A program made the position numbers and the translations under genes. A DNA stretch of 64,000 nt from Planctomycetota bacterium. GTDB taxonomy: Bacteria; Planctomycetota; Phycisphaerae; Phycisphaerales; UBA1924. Positions 45,057 to 60,421 of this stretch are shown here, one piece after another; position 1 is the stretch's first letter; each line of letters opens with the position of its first letter. The notes under the pieces were generated by a model. It had not been told where the DNA came from. It saw nothing but the letters and a program-made list of their open reading frames with translations, and made no database searches. Where the stretch lies: the NCBI GenBank assembly GCA_033763975.1, contig JANRJM010000018.1, forward strand, positions 124,001-188,000, read 5' to 3'.

Positions 45057-45482
45057 ATGGGCAAGCGCGAAGTCGTCAACGTATTCAAGATCATGGCCAC
45101 GGGTGGCGCCGCAACGCCGGCCCCGCCGCTGGGCCCCGTGCTGGGCTCCAAGGGTGTCAACCCGGGCCAGTTCATCCAGAAGTTCAACGCGGCGACGCAG
45201 CACGTCAAGGGCAAGACGGTCGGGTGCATCGTCACGGTGTACTCGGACAAGTCGTTCGAGTTCGAGGTGAAGAGCTCCCCGGCGTCGGCGATGATCATCG
45301 ACGCGGCGGGCATCCCCAAGGGCTCGGGCGTCCCGAACAAGAACAAGGTCGGCAAGATCACCCGGGCGCAGGTCGAGAAGATCGCGCAGGAGAAGATGCA
45401 GGACCTGAACGCGCACTCGCTCGAGGCCGCCATGCGGATCATCGAGGGAACCGCCCGATCGATGGGCGTGACGGTGGCCTGA
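45057..45482 (+). CDS. rplK: 50S ribosomal protein uL11
   Basis: The ATG at 45057 follows GGGAGG at 45043-45048. The 141-residue product has the usual length and motifs: VFKIMATGGAATPAPPLGPVLGSKGVNPGQFIQKFN, CIVTVYSDKSFEF and the C-terminal rRNA-binding KVGKITRAQVEKIAQEKMQDLNA. It is part of the GTPase-associated centre. It is first in rplK-rplA-rplJ-rplL. secE, nusG and the Trp tRNA gene, which usually precede rplK, are absent. Confidence 0.97.
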   Translation: MGKREVVNVFKIMATGGAATPAPPLGPVLGSKGVNPGQFIQKFNAATQHVKGKTVGCIVTVYSDKSFEFEVKSSPASAMIIDAAGIPKGSGVPNKNKVGKITRAQVEKIAQEKMQDLNAHSLEAAMRIIEGTARSMGVTVA

Positions 45483-45544
45483 GGACGGCCGGAGCACAAA
45501 GAAGGACGTGAGGGCGGCAAAGCCCGCCCCGGAGAACGCGACCC

Positions 45545-46249
45545 ATGCCCGCACGAGTGTCCAAGCGAGCCAAGGCGAACGAGGCGTTGATCCCGACGCA
45601 GGCGATCCCCGCGCCGGAGGCCATCACGGCGCTGAAGAAGTTCAAGGGCCCGAAGTTCGATCAGACGGTGAACGTCTGCATGCACCTGAACATCGACCCC
45701 GCGCAGGCGGATCAGAACATCCGCGGCGCGATCAGCCTGCCCGCGGGCATCGGCAAGAGCAAGCGCGTGATCGCGTTCTGCACGAGCGACGTGTCGGCGG
45801 CGGCGATGGCGGCCGGGGCGATCAAGGCCGGGGGCGAGGAACTGGTCGCCGAGGTGGAGAAGGGGTTCTTCGACTTCGACGTGGCGATCGCGAGCCCGGA
45901 CATGATGCGCATCGTGTCGAAGCTGGGCAAGGTGCTGGGCCCCAAGGGGCTGATGCCCACGCCCAAGGCGGGCACGGTGACGACCGACGTCCCCAAGGCC
46001 GTCAAGGAATATTCGGCCGGCAAGGTCGAGTACCGCGCCGACAAGGCGGGCAACATCCACTCGATCATCGGGAAGCTGAGCTTCGCCGACCAGGCGCTGG
46101 TGCAGAACCTCGAGTTCTTCATGCAGGCGATCGAACGGACGCGCCCCGCGACGGTGAAGGGCGAGTTCGTGAAGAAGGTGACGATCAGCGGCGCGATGAC
46201 GCCCGGTGTGCAGGTGAAGTTCGTGTCGGCCAAGGCCGTTGCGGAGTAA
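45545..46249 (+). CDS. rplA: 50S ribosomal protein uL1
   Basis: The 234-residue L1-stalk protein is of normal length: NVCMHLNIDPAQADQNIRGAISLPAGIGKSKRV, DVAIASPDMMRIVSKLGKVLGPKGLMPTPKAGTV, which is the family signature. In many bacteria L1 represses its own operon by binding the mRNA leader; the 62-bp gap after rplK was not found to contain an obvious L1-site mimic. It is followed by rplJ 6 bp later. Confidence 0.97.
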   Translation: MPARVSKRAKANEALIPTQAIPAPEAITALKKFKGPKFDQTVNVCMHLNIDPAQADQNIRGAISLPAGIGKSKRVIAFCTSDVSAAAMAAGAIKAGGEELVAEVEKGFFDFDVAIASPDMMRIVSKLGKVLGPKGLMPTPKAGTVTTDVPKAVKEYSAGKVEYRADKAGNIHSIIGKLSFADQALVQNLEFFMQAIERTRPATVKGEFVKKVTISGAMTPGVQVKFVSAKAVAE

Positions 46250-46255
46250 GCGATC

Positions 46256-46813
46256 ATGTCGAAGACGGTCAAGAACATCATCATGCGGGACTACAAGAAC
46301 CGCATCGCCGGCGGGCGCGACGAGTTTCCCGACGCGACGCTGATCAGCCTGCGCGGGCTGAAGGGCATCGACACGACGAAGCTGCGGGCCGGGCTGGCCC
46401 AGAAGCAGATCCGCGTCATCGTCGTCCAGAACGCGCTGGCCCGCAAGACGTTCGAGGGTACGAACCTCGCGCCGCTCGCGGAGCTCATGACCGGGTCGAA
46501 CGCGATCGCCTACGGCGGGCAGTCCGTCGTCGAGGTGGCGCGCGAGCTCATCGCGGTCCTGGGCAAGAACCCGGCGATCGAGCTCAAGGGCGCCGTGCTC
46601 GACGGGATGCTCTTCAAGGGCAAGGCCGGCGTCGAGGAGCTGAGCAAGTTCCCCACGCGCGACGAGGCCATCGGCCAGGTTGTCACGCTCATCGTGAGCC
46701 CGGCACGCAAGCTCGTGGGCCAGGTGCAGGGCCCCGGCAGCGCCATCGCGGGGATCATCAAGGCGATCGAAGGCAAGCTGGAGAAGGGCGAGACGATCGC
46801 CAAGGCCGGCTGA
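46256..46813 (+). CDS. rplJ: 50S ribosomal protein uL10
   Basis: The 185-residue L12-stalk base protein has an N-terminal rRNA-binding part (MSKTVKNIIMRDYKNRI, SLRGLKGIDTTKLRAGL, VVQNALARKTFEGT) and a C-terminal helix that should bind bL12 dimers (AGIIKAIEGKLEKGE). Length and motifs are normal. It is followed by a 138-bp gap with three hairpins before rplL. Confidence 0.95.
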   Translation: MSKTVKNIIMRDYKNRIAGGRDEFPDATLISLRGLKGIDTTKLRAGLAQKQIRVIVVQNALARKTFEGTNLAPLAELMTGSNAIAYGGQSVVEVARELIAVLGKNPAIELKGAVLDGMLFKGKAGVEELSKFPTRDEAIGQVVTLIVSPARKLVGQVQGPGSAIAGIIKAIEGKLEKGETIAKAG

Positions 46814-46853
46814 TCTCGGGCGGGCACGCAAGACCACATCCGACGCTCACTGG

Positions 46854-46933
46854 CCCCTTCGAGGGGGTAAAGGCCGAATGGTTCGGCCCCACTGAGCGCG
46901 GCGAATGGACCGGCCCGGGCGTCGTGCCCGGGC
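46854..46933 (+). promoter_or_regulatory. Three consecutive hairpins between rplJ and rplL
   Basis: Hairpin 1 is CCCCT-TCG-AGGGG (46854-46866). Hairpin 2 is GGCCGAA-TGG-TTCGGCC (46872-46888). Hairpin 3 is GCCCGGGC-GTCGT-GCCCGGGC (46913-46933). The third ends 18 bp before the rplL ATG, followed by GAGAGAAAGGG, the ribosome-binding site. They may act as an RNA-processing site, attenuator or L10(L12)-binding element that sets the excess of bL12 over the other operon proteins. Confidence 0.6.
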
Positions 46934-46951
46934 GAGAGAAAGGGTTGGACC

Positions 46952-47350
46952 ATGTCGGACTTTGACGCGAAGGTGACGAAACTCGGCGACGAACTCGCGG
47001 CCCTCACGCTGAAGGAGGCCGTTGACCTCGGCAAGTACATGAAGGAGAAGTACGGCATCGAGGCCGCCGCGGGCGGGGCCGTGATGATGGCGGCGGCCGG
47101 CGGCGGCGGGGCCGCGGCTGCTCCCAAGGCCGAGGAGAAGACCTCGTTCGACGTCATCCTCAAGGCCGCGGGCGACAAGAAGATCCAGGTCATCAAGGTC
47201 GTCCGCGAAGCCACGGGCCTGGGCCTGGCGGAGGCCAAGGCGCTGGTCGACGTCCCCGGCAAGCCCATCAAGCAGGGCCTGTCGAAGGAGGACGCCGAGA
47301 AGCTCCTCAAGACCCTGCAGGAAAACGGCGCGACGGCCGAACTGGCCTAA
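46952..47350 (+). CDS. rplL: 50S ribosomal protein bL12 (L7/L12)
   Basis: This 132-residue stalk protein has an N-terminal dimerisation domain ([26 protein letters not shown]), an Ala/Gly-rich hinge and a C-terminal factor-binding domain ([61 protein letters not shown]). It is slightly longer than the E. coli protein. Translation starts after GAAAGGG at about 46938. The rho-independent terminator 25 bp downstream ends the ribosomal-protein part of the cluster. Confidence 0.97.
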   Translation: MSDFDAKVTKLGDELAALTLKEAVDLGKYMKEKYGIEAAAGGAVMMAAAGGGGAAAAPKAEEKTSFDVILKAAGDKKIQVIKVVREATGLGLAEAKALVDVPGKPIKQGLSKEDAEKLLKTLQENGATAELA

Positions 47351-47374
47351 GCCGCCGTTCCCGGTCTACCAGGA

Positions 47375-47402
47375 GGGCCCGCGCCGCCGCGGGCCCTTTT
47401 TT
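47375..47402 (+). terminator. Strong rho-independent terminator after rplL
   Basis: A perfect 9-bp stem (GGGCCCGCG and CGCGGGCCC, loop CCGC) is followed directly by TTTTTT (47397-47402). It starts 25 bp after the rplL stop and separates rplKAJL from rpoBC, or at least attenuates read-through. Confidence 0.92.
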
Positions 47403-47449
47403 CATTCTGACCGCCAGTTGACAGGCGGGGCGGGGTCTGGGCGCGCCAC

Positions 47450-47478
47450 TTGCCAACGGGGGCGCGCGCGGGTACACT
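47450..47478 (+). promoter_or_regulatory. Sigma70-type promoter for rpoBC
   Basis: TTGCCA (47450-47455), a 17-bp spacer, then TACACT (47473-47478), downstream of the rplL terminator and about 130 bp before rpoB. A perfect TTGACA at 47418-47423 has no -10 at a good distance. An AT-rich patch, GACTTGAATTTATAG (about 47525-47539), lies in the leader. Confidence 0.6.
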
Positions 47479-47613
47479 TATCGGTTCGACGCGGCACGGG
47501 GCGCCTGTGGGTACACCTGTTCACGACTTGAATTTATAGCACCGACTTCCCCTCCTTCCCGGCGGAGACACCGACCGGGGGTGGGGTAGCACTGTCTGCA
47601 TCGCGAGGTACCG

Positions 47614-51465
<3,852 letters not shown>

Positions 51466-51489
51466 GGGCCTTCGCACGGAGTGGGGCGC

Positions 51490-51702
51490 ATGAACGTGCG
51501 TGACGACACCGTGGACGCGAAGGCGCGGGCGGATCGGGCGGCGGCGACGATGTGCCTGGCGGCGGCAACGCTGGGCGTGCTCGTCGCGAACGGCGTGGAA
51601 CTCGCGTCGGGAACATGGTCCTGGCCCGACGCGATCGGTCCCGTGGTGCTGGGGGGTGGGTTGGTCTGGATCCTTTTCACGCGGCGAGTGAATCGCCGTT
51701 GA
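51490..51702 (+). CDS. Small two-helix membrane protein encoded between rpoB and rpoC
   Basis: The 70-codon frame has ATG 51490 after GGAG at 51479-51482. It encodes a basic/acidic N-terminus, then two hydrophobic segments ([22 protein letters not shown] and [19 protein letters not shown]) and a basic end. It sits in the 256-bp gap between rpoB and rpoC. It has GC-rich third positions like its neighbours, which argues for a real gene. I know no family. Confidence 0.65.
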   Translation: MNVRDDTVDAKARADRAAATMCLAAATLGVLVANGVELASGTWSWPDAIGPVVLGGGLVWILFTRRVNRR

Positions 51703-51721
51703 CAGTCTGGAGTGTTCAGCG

Positions 51722-56122
<4,401 letters not shown>

Positions 56123-56167
56123 CCTTGCCCCGTCCCCCGGTGCGGGCGCCCCGGGGGGCGGGATTGC

Positions 56168-56192
56168 CGCCGCGGCGACCGACGCCGCGGCG
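56168..56192. terminator. Palindromic hairpin between convergent rpoC and the Bfd-like gene
   Basis: A perfect 10-bp stem (CGCCGCGGCG on both sides, ACCGA loop) lies 46 bp after the rpoC stop and 11 bp from the end of the convergent minus-strand operon. It could end transcription from both sides. No T-tract follows, so this is tentative. Confidence 0.45.
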
Positions 56193-56202
56193 TTCGGACG
56201 CG

Positions 56203-56496
56203 CTAGGCGAGGCTCGGGCGGTCGCTGGGGGTCTGCCCCGCGGTGCCGGGGGCCAACGCGCGCGCCCGCGCCGTCCAGCGCCGGGTGTCGGACTCGTTCA
56301 TGAGGGGCTGGGCCGCCTCGCGCGTCTCGACGAGCCGCGCGACGTACGGCAGGCACAGGCGGCACGACGTGCCGCAGCCGGTCTCGAGCTGCAGCTCGGC
56401 GAGTCCGGCGCCCTGGAGGATGCGTTCGAGCAGCTCGGCGAAGAGCACGTCGTGGCAGACGCACTTGGTCACCAGGATCGGGGAGGGGTCGTACAT
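56203..56496 (-). CDS. Bfd-like [2Fe-2S]-binding protein, last gene of the riboswitch operon
   Basis: The 97-residue protein has the BFD-like domain at residues 10-55: KCVCHDVLFAEL, then a helix and ETGCGTSCRLCLPYV. The pattern C-x-C...C-x2-C with the Cys placement of bacterioferritin-associated ferredoxin binds a [2Fe-2S] cluster. The basic C-terminal part of about 40 residues (SDTRRWTARARAL...) is an extra tail. It starts 2 bp after the stop of the pseudopilin gene. It could donate electrons to iron- or cobalt-containing partners, but the target is unknown. Confidence 0.85.
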   Translation of the reverse strand: MYDPSPILVTKCVCHDVLFAELLERILQGAGLAELQLETGCGTSCRLCLPYVARLVETREAAQPLMNESDTRRWTARARALAPGTAGQTPSDRPSLA

Positions 56497-56498
56497 CG

Positions 56499-57311
56499 CT
56501 AGCGCCACTCCGCGGCGTCGGGGACATAGTGCGGGTCGTTTGTCTCGCCCACCGATCCCACCGCGTGGGTGGTGACGCGGATCCACTGGGGGATCGCCCG
56601 CACACCGACGACACTTCCATCGGCTCGTGCGGTGTTGGAGCTTCCCGGCTTCGACGGTCCTCGCGCATGACGGAACGCGGTCGTCGGATAGTCGTTGCGG
56701 GTCCACCCGGCGCCGTCGAACAACAAGGGCGGGTCGAGCAGCGCGGTGTTGCGCGGCTGCGTGGTGGGGAGGAGCGCGTCCGCGAAGACGAACAGGTCGG
56801 CGGGCCGCTGGATCTCGAAGAGGCGTCGCCAGGGGCGCCGGCTGATCTGATCCGCCCATCCGGGTGTGCGCGAGGGGCACAAGTAATACCCGTTGTAGCC
56901 GTACGTGCTCGTGGGCTGCGCGAATCCCCCTTGCGGGCGGTACGAGCCCCAGGGCTGCGAGGGGCATTCGAAGACGGAGTTGCGCGCGAGCTCGGCGCCC
57001 ATGTAGGGGGCGATGAATCCCCGCTCGTAGCGGACTTCCTGCAGCGGCCCGCCCACGGCGCCCCACCAGTAGACGGGGTTGCCCGAGCCGATGTCGGCCT
57101 CGCTCCAGTAGGCGAGCGGCATGGCGCGGTCGCGGAAGTCGTTGGCGTAGGCGGTCCAGGCGGTGACGAGCTGGCGCGTGTTCGAGAGGCACGCCGCGGC
57201 CCGTCCGGCCTCCCGCGCCCCGCGGAGCGTGGGGAGCAGGATGGCCAGCAGCAGCGCGATGATCGCGGTGCACACGAGCGCCTCGATGAGCGAGAAGGCG
57301 CGTCGCGTCAT
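56499..57311 (-). CDS. Pseudopilin-like protein in the cobalamin-riboswitch operon
   Basis: The 270-residue product begins MTRRAFSLIEALVCTAIIALLLAILLPTL, a strong prepilin/pseudopilin signal with Phe+1, Glu+5 and a hydrophobic helix, followed by a CLSNTRQLVTAWTAYANDFRD helix. The C-terminal part includes a pilin-like display (LFVFADALLP, ARADGSVVGV). The start overlaps the propeller gene (ATGA, 57308-57311), so translation is coupled. Secreted pseudopilins in this group may form short surface fibres. No ATPase or secretin is encoded nearby. Confidence 0.87.
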   Translation of the reverse strand: MTRRAFSLIEALVCTAIIALLLAILLPTLRGAREAGRAAACLSNTRQLVTAWTAYANDFRDRAMPLAYWSEADIGSGNPVYWWGAVGGPLQEVRYERGFIAPYMGAELARNSVFECPSQPWGSYRPQGGFAQPTSTYGYNGYYLCPSRTPGWADQISRRPWRRLFEIQRPADLFVFADALLPTTQPRNTALLDPPLLFDGAGWTRNDYPTTAFRHARGPSKPGSSNTARADGSVVGVRAIPQWIRVTTHAVGSVGETNDPHYVPDAAEWR

Positions 57312-58963
57312 GGCGTCACCGGGGCGGCGGGGGTGCGGACGGGAAGTCGGACGCGGGTGATGAGCCAGGCGCGGTCGGCGGCGTCCGTCACGCCGCTGGC
57401 GTCGAGATCGCGCATGCCAAGGCCCGTCTCCCACGCGTACAGGTCGTCGATCGTGGACGAGCCGTCGGCGTTGAGGTCGAGCGTGCCCGCCGGGATGCCC
57501 AGCGCGCCCAGCCCGCCCGCGCCGGTGGCGAAGAGCATGAGCCCGCCCGCGGCGGGCGACGCGCCGATGCCCGGGTGCGAGGCGCGCACGAACGACGGGG
57601 CGGAGGGGTGCTCCGAGAGGTCGAGCAGGAGCAGATCGGACGGATGGGTGTTGGCGGCGCCGGTGCCGGGCACGCCGCACGCGGCGAGCGTCGATCCGGC
57701 GAACTCGAAGACGACGGGCTGGTTCGACCAGCCGCCGACGCGCAGGTACTCGCCGGGATCGATCGTGCCGTCGTGATCGGCATCGACCCACGAGTCGAGC
57801 GCGGAGTCCCAGACGGTGGCGACGGTCGCGCCGGCGTCGGCGTACAGGCGCACCGATGGCACGCTGCCGAAGCCGGAAATGCCGCCCGAGAGCAGGATGC
57901 GCCCGCCGGGCAGCAATGCGGGAATGGCGGAGGTGCGGCTCGCGGGCGCGGACCAGACGAGCGTGCCCGAGCAGGCGTCGAGCTTGACGAGGTTGGAGTT
58001 GGTGAGGCCGCCGAAAAAGGCGTACGAGGCGGCGAAGACGTGCGGGTGCTCGCCCGGCGCGTCGGGCTCGCGGATGCTGAGCCCGCCGAAGAAGCCGGCG
58101 TCGAGCACGTTCTGGAAGGACCAGGCGGGGCAGGGCTGGCCATCGGCGAAGGCGGGGAACGCGCGCACGATGCCCGGGCCCTCGCCCTCTTCGCCGGGGG
58201 TCGAGACGTAGACCAGGCCGACGCCGCCGCGTGCGAGCGGGAGGTACGCGGGCGTGTTGCCGGATGATGCGCCGATGGGCGCGCTCCAGAGGAGTTCGCC
58301 GGGGGTCTGGGGCTCGCCGTGCTCGTTGAGGTCGTCGAGGCGGAGGCAGTGGAGCGAGGCGGCGTCGCCGAAGCCGTCGTAGTCGGTGATGAACACGCGG
58401 GCCGTGCCGGGGCCTTCGTCCACAACGAGCGGCGATGCGTTGACAACGGGGCGCGGGAGTTGGGTCTTCCAAAGGACGACGCCGTCGTTCAGGCGCAGGG
58501 CGGCGACTTCCGAGCCGGAGGCGATGACGACCAGCGCCCGCGCCGCATCGATCGCGGGGGTGCTGAAGGAATCAAGCGAGGGCGCGTCGATGGGGGTTGA
58601 CCATCGCGGCTCGCCCGTGTCGGCCGCGAAGGCGAGCGCGTACGGCGCGCCCGGAGGCTCGCCGGGGCGCGAGACGCGCCCGACGCCGATGACGAGGCTT
58701 GCCTGACCCTCGCCCGCGACGACCATGCCGGCGTTCGGGATGAACCAGACCGGCGAGCCCGTGTCGTCGGCAGAAGCGGTCCAGCGTCGGGGCGTGAGGG
58801 GCGGCGCGGGGCGATGAACGAGCGCGGCGCGGGACGGGCCTCCGGCCAGCCCGGGCCACGCGTCGGACGCGCCCGATTGCGCGCCCGCGTGCCCGGAGAA
58901 AGCCCAGAGCGCTGCGGCAGCAGCGCTCGAGGCCGCCCTAACTCTTCCGCCGTGTGTACGCAC
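57308..58963 (-). CDS. Secreted PQQ-like beta-propeller with dockerin-like C-terminus
   Basis: The 551-residue protein has a signal peptide (AASSAAAAALWAFSGHAGA) and several propeller blades: PYALAFAADTGEPRWSTPI, VAALRLNDGVVLWKTQL and LVKLDACSGTLVWSAP, each with the GxxxW pattern of PQQ-like repeats. The last 60 residues hold two Asp-rich loops (DLNADGSSTIDDL, DLDASGVTDAADRAWL), like a dockerin or EF-hand tail. It is an extracellular, non-enzymatic-looking scaffold or ligand-binding propeller. It follows the surface beta-sandwich gene by 49 bp and overlaps the pseudopilin start. Confidence 0.88.
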   Translation of the reverse strand: MRTHGGRVRAASSAAAAALWAFSGHAGAQSGASDAWPGLAGGPSRAALVHRPAPPLTPRRWTASADDTGSPVWFIPNAGMVVAGEGQASLVIGVGRVSRPGEPPGAPYALAFAADTGEPRWSTPIDAPSLDSFSTPAIDAARALVVIASGSEVAALRLNDGVVLWKTQLPRPVVNASPLVVDEGPGTARVFITDYDGFGDAASLHCLRLDDLNEHGEPQTPGELLWSAPIGASSGNTPAYLPLARGGVGLVYVSTPGEEGEGPGIVRAFPAFADGQPCPAWSFQNVLDAGFFGGLSIREPDAPGEHPHVFAASYAFFGGLTNSNLVKLDACSGTLVWSAPASRTSAIPALLPGGRILLSGGISGFGSVPSVRLYADAGATVATVWDSALDSWVDADHDGTIDPGEYLRVGGWSNQPVVFEFAGSTLAACGVPGTGAANTHPSDLLLLDLSEHPSAPSFVRASHPGIGASPAAGGLMLFATGAGGLGALGIPAGTLDLNADGSSTIDDLYAWETGLGMRDLDASGVTDAADRAWLITRVRLPVRTPAAPVTP

Positions 58964-59012
58964 AACCGCGTGCCACGCCTTTCGACGGGGCGCGCGTGCT
59001 CACTCTCCAACT

Positions 59013-59918
59013 TCAGAGCCCGCGGCGTCGCCCGCGCAAGAGCGGGAGCACGCCGAGGAGAATCGCGGAGGACGGGGACGGGATGGGCGAGACGTCGGAG
59101 ATCGCGTCGATCTCGAACGCCGCGGGAGACGTGGAGACGTTGATGATGCGGACGTAGCGGGCGGAGGCAAGGCCCGACCCGGCGAGATCGAAGCCGGTGC
59201 CGCCGCCGGAGCCGGCGTACCCGGCGATGAGTTCGGCGAACGTGCGCCCGCGGGGGTCGAAGGTGGGATCGACCGGGCGGGTGAAATCGGTGAGCACCTG
59301 CCCGGGGGCAGGGGCGTAGGCGTCGGTGAGGTCGAGGAAGCCGAGCGTGGGGAAGAGGGCGTCGGCGCCTGGGCCGAGGGTGCGCCAGTCGATGAAGTCG
59401 TTTGAGACCTGGACGACGGGCGCGACGCCGACGCCGAAGAGGGCGCCGTCGGGGCGGACCTGGCCCGCGGGGAAGGCGGCGTCGATGAATCCGGCGTTAC
59501 CAAACACGATGAGATCGAGGCCGAAGGGGTTGTTTGGGTCGTCGACGATGGGCTCGTCGAACTCGAGGACGAGCTGCCCGCCCGCGCCGATGGAGACGAT
59601 CTCGTCGGAGCCGAAGGCCGGGTTGAAGGGCGTGATGGCGCCGGGGAAGCCGAGCTCCTCACCCGTGAACCGCTCGGGCGCGCCCAGGGCGCGCGCGGGG
59701 AAGTTGTACCCGGGAACGGCGCCGGCGCCGGAAACGAAGCCGACCACGTGATCGGCGTAGGGGTCTGGCTCCCCCATCCGCGCCCACGCGGGCAGCGCGC
59801 TCGTGGTGAGGACCATCGACGCAACCGCCCGCACCAGCGTGCTCGGGCGGGCAGCCGGCGCACATCCGGCGGCCGGGCGCCCGCTCGAAACTCCGAAGTA
59901 CCGCACTCCGCACTCCAT
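59013..59918 (-). CDS. Surface beta-sandwich protein with PEP-CTERM-like tail, first gene after the cobalamin riboswitch
   Basis: The 301-residue protein contains a signal peptide (STLVRAVASMVLTTSALPAWA). The mature part has ALGAPERFTG, GGQLVLEFDEPIVDDP, LDLIVFGNAGF and QVSNDFIDWRTLG, a pattern shared with cell-surface proteins that in several phyla sit next to B12 transport genes (recalled, not checked). The C-terminus is SPIPSPSSAILLGVLPLLRGRRRGL, a sorting-like tail. The N-terminus is uncertain: ATG 59918 was used; ATG 59936 and a GTG at the signal peptide are alternatives. The DNA around 59890-59918 is degenerate GCGGAGT-type repeat, so the start may be inside it. Confidence 0.8.
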   Translation of the reverse strand: MECGVRYFGVSSGRPAAGCAPAARPSTLVRAVASMVLTTSALPAWARMGEPDPYADHVVGFVSGAGAVPGYNFPARALGAPERFTGEELGFPGAITPFNPAFGSDEIVSIGAGGQLVLEFDEPIVDDPNNPFGLDLIVFGNAGFIDAAFPAGQVRPDGALFGVGVAPVVQVSNDFIDWRTLGPGADALFPTLGFLDLTDAYAPAPGQVLTDFTRPVDPTFDPRGRTFAELIAGYAGSGGGTGFDLAGSGLASARYVRIINVSTSPAAFEIDAISDVSPIPSPSSAILLGVLPLLRGRRRGL

Positions 59919-60085
59919 CCGCGACCGCGGCGTCATCCCGAATCGCGCGGGATGATCCCTGCCGAAGGTACGAGCCGCTCGCGGAATAGACGGGGGTGGC
60001 CCGGCGCAGGGACAGACGCCGAACCGCTCCGCCGGCGCCCTTGCCCAAAGCCGGTGAAACCGGCCCCGGGCCCGCGAGGGCCCAA

Positions 60086-60302
60086 CAGCACACAGCCATC
60101 GGCAGGTCTTCCGGCTTCGGGCTCGGCGGGTCGCCTTCCCGGGGTGGTCGAGGTCTCGTACCTCGCTCAACCCAGTGGCTGAGGCCGGCCGAAGCCAGCC
60201 CCGTGACCCGCGTCTTCACCCGTTACGGCGGCGCGTCCGCGGTGGATTTTCACCACGCTTCCCTTTTCACCCGAGAGGCGTTCAGGCCGCCCGGGCACCG
60301 AC
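60086..60302 (-). ncRNA. Cobalamin (B12) riboswitch
   Basis: Reading the minus strand, the conserved blocks appear in order: CGGTGCC near the 5' end; GGGAAG followed by GGTGAAAATCC at about 60270-60245; CCGTAACGGGTG and CACGGGGCTGG; CAGCCACTG; and the B12 box AGCCGGAAGACCTGCC at 60117-60102. The 3' flank GATGGCTGTGTGCTG can form the closing and kissing-loop pairings. A GGGCCC hairpin (60068-60083) just downstream is a candidate expression-platform element. About 170 nt separate the B12 box from the next start codon. Family members repress B12 uptake or synthesis genes when adenosylcobalamin binds. Confidence 0.92.
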
Positions 60303-60311
60303 AGCACGAAG

Positions 60312-60340
60312 AGCATACCCGTCTGGGGAATGTTCCGCAA
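60312..60340 (-). promoter_or_regulatory. Sigma70-type promoter of the riboswitch operon
   Basis: On the minus strand TTGCGG (60340-60335), a 17-bp spacer and TATGCT (60317-60312) place the start near 60305, exactly where the riboswitch core begins. This agreement makes it the best-supported promoter in the window. Confidence 0.75.
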
Positions 60341-60366
60341 CCACGATTTTCACCGCAGGAATGGCA

Positions 60367-60392
60367 CCGCCGCCGGGCGAGCCCGGCGGCGG
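60367..60392 (-). terminator. Putative terminator hairpin after the hydrolase gene
   Basis: An 11-bp perfect G/C stem (CCGCCGCCGGG with CCCGGCGGCGG, 4-nt loop) lies 30 bp past the stop of the minus-strand hydrolase gene and just upstream of the riboswitch promoter. There is no T-tract, but the position between two transcription units supports a terminator role. Confidence 0.55.
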
Positions 60393-60421
60393 CGAGGAAC
60401 CTGCGAGGCGTGTCGCGGTCA

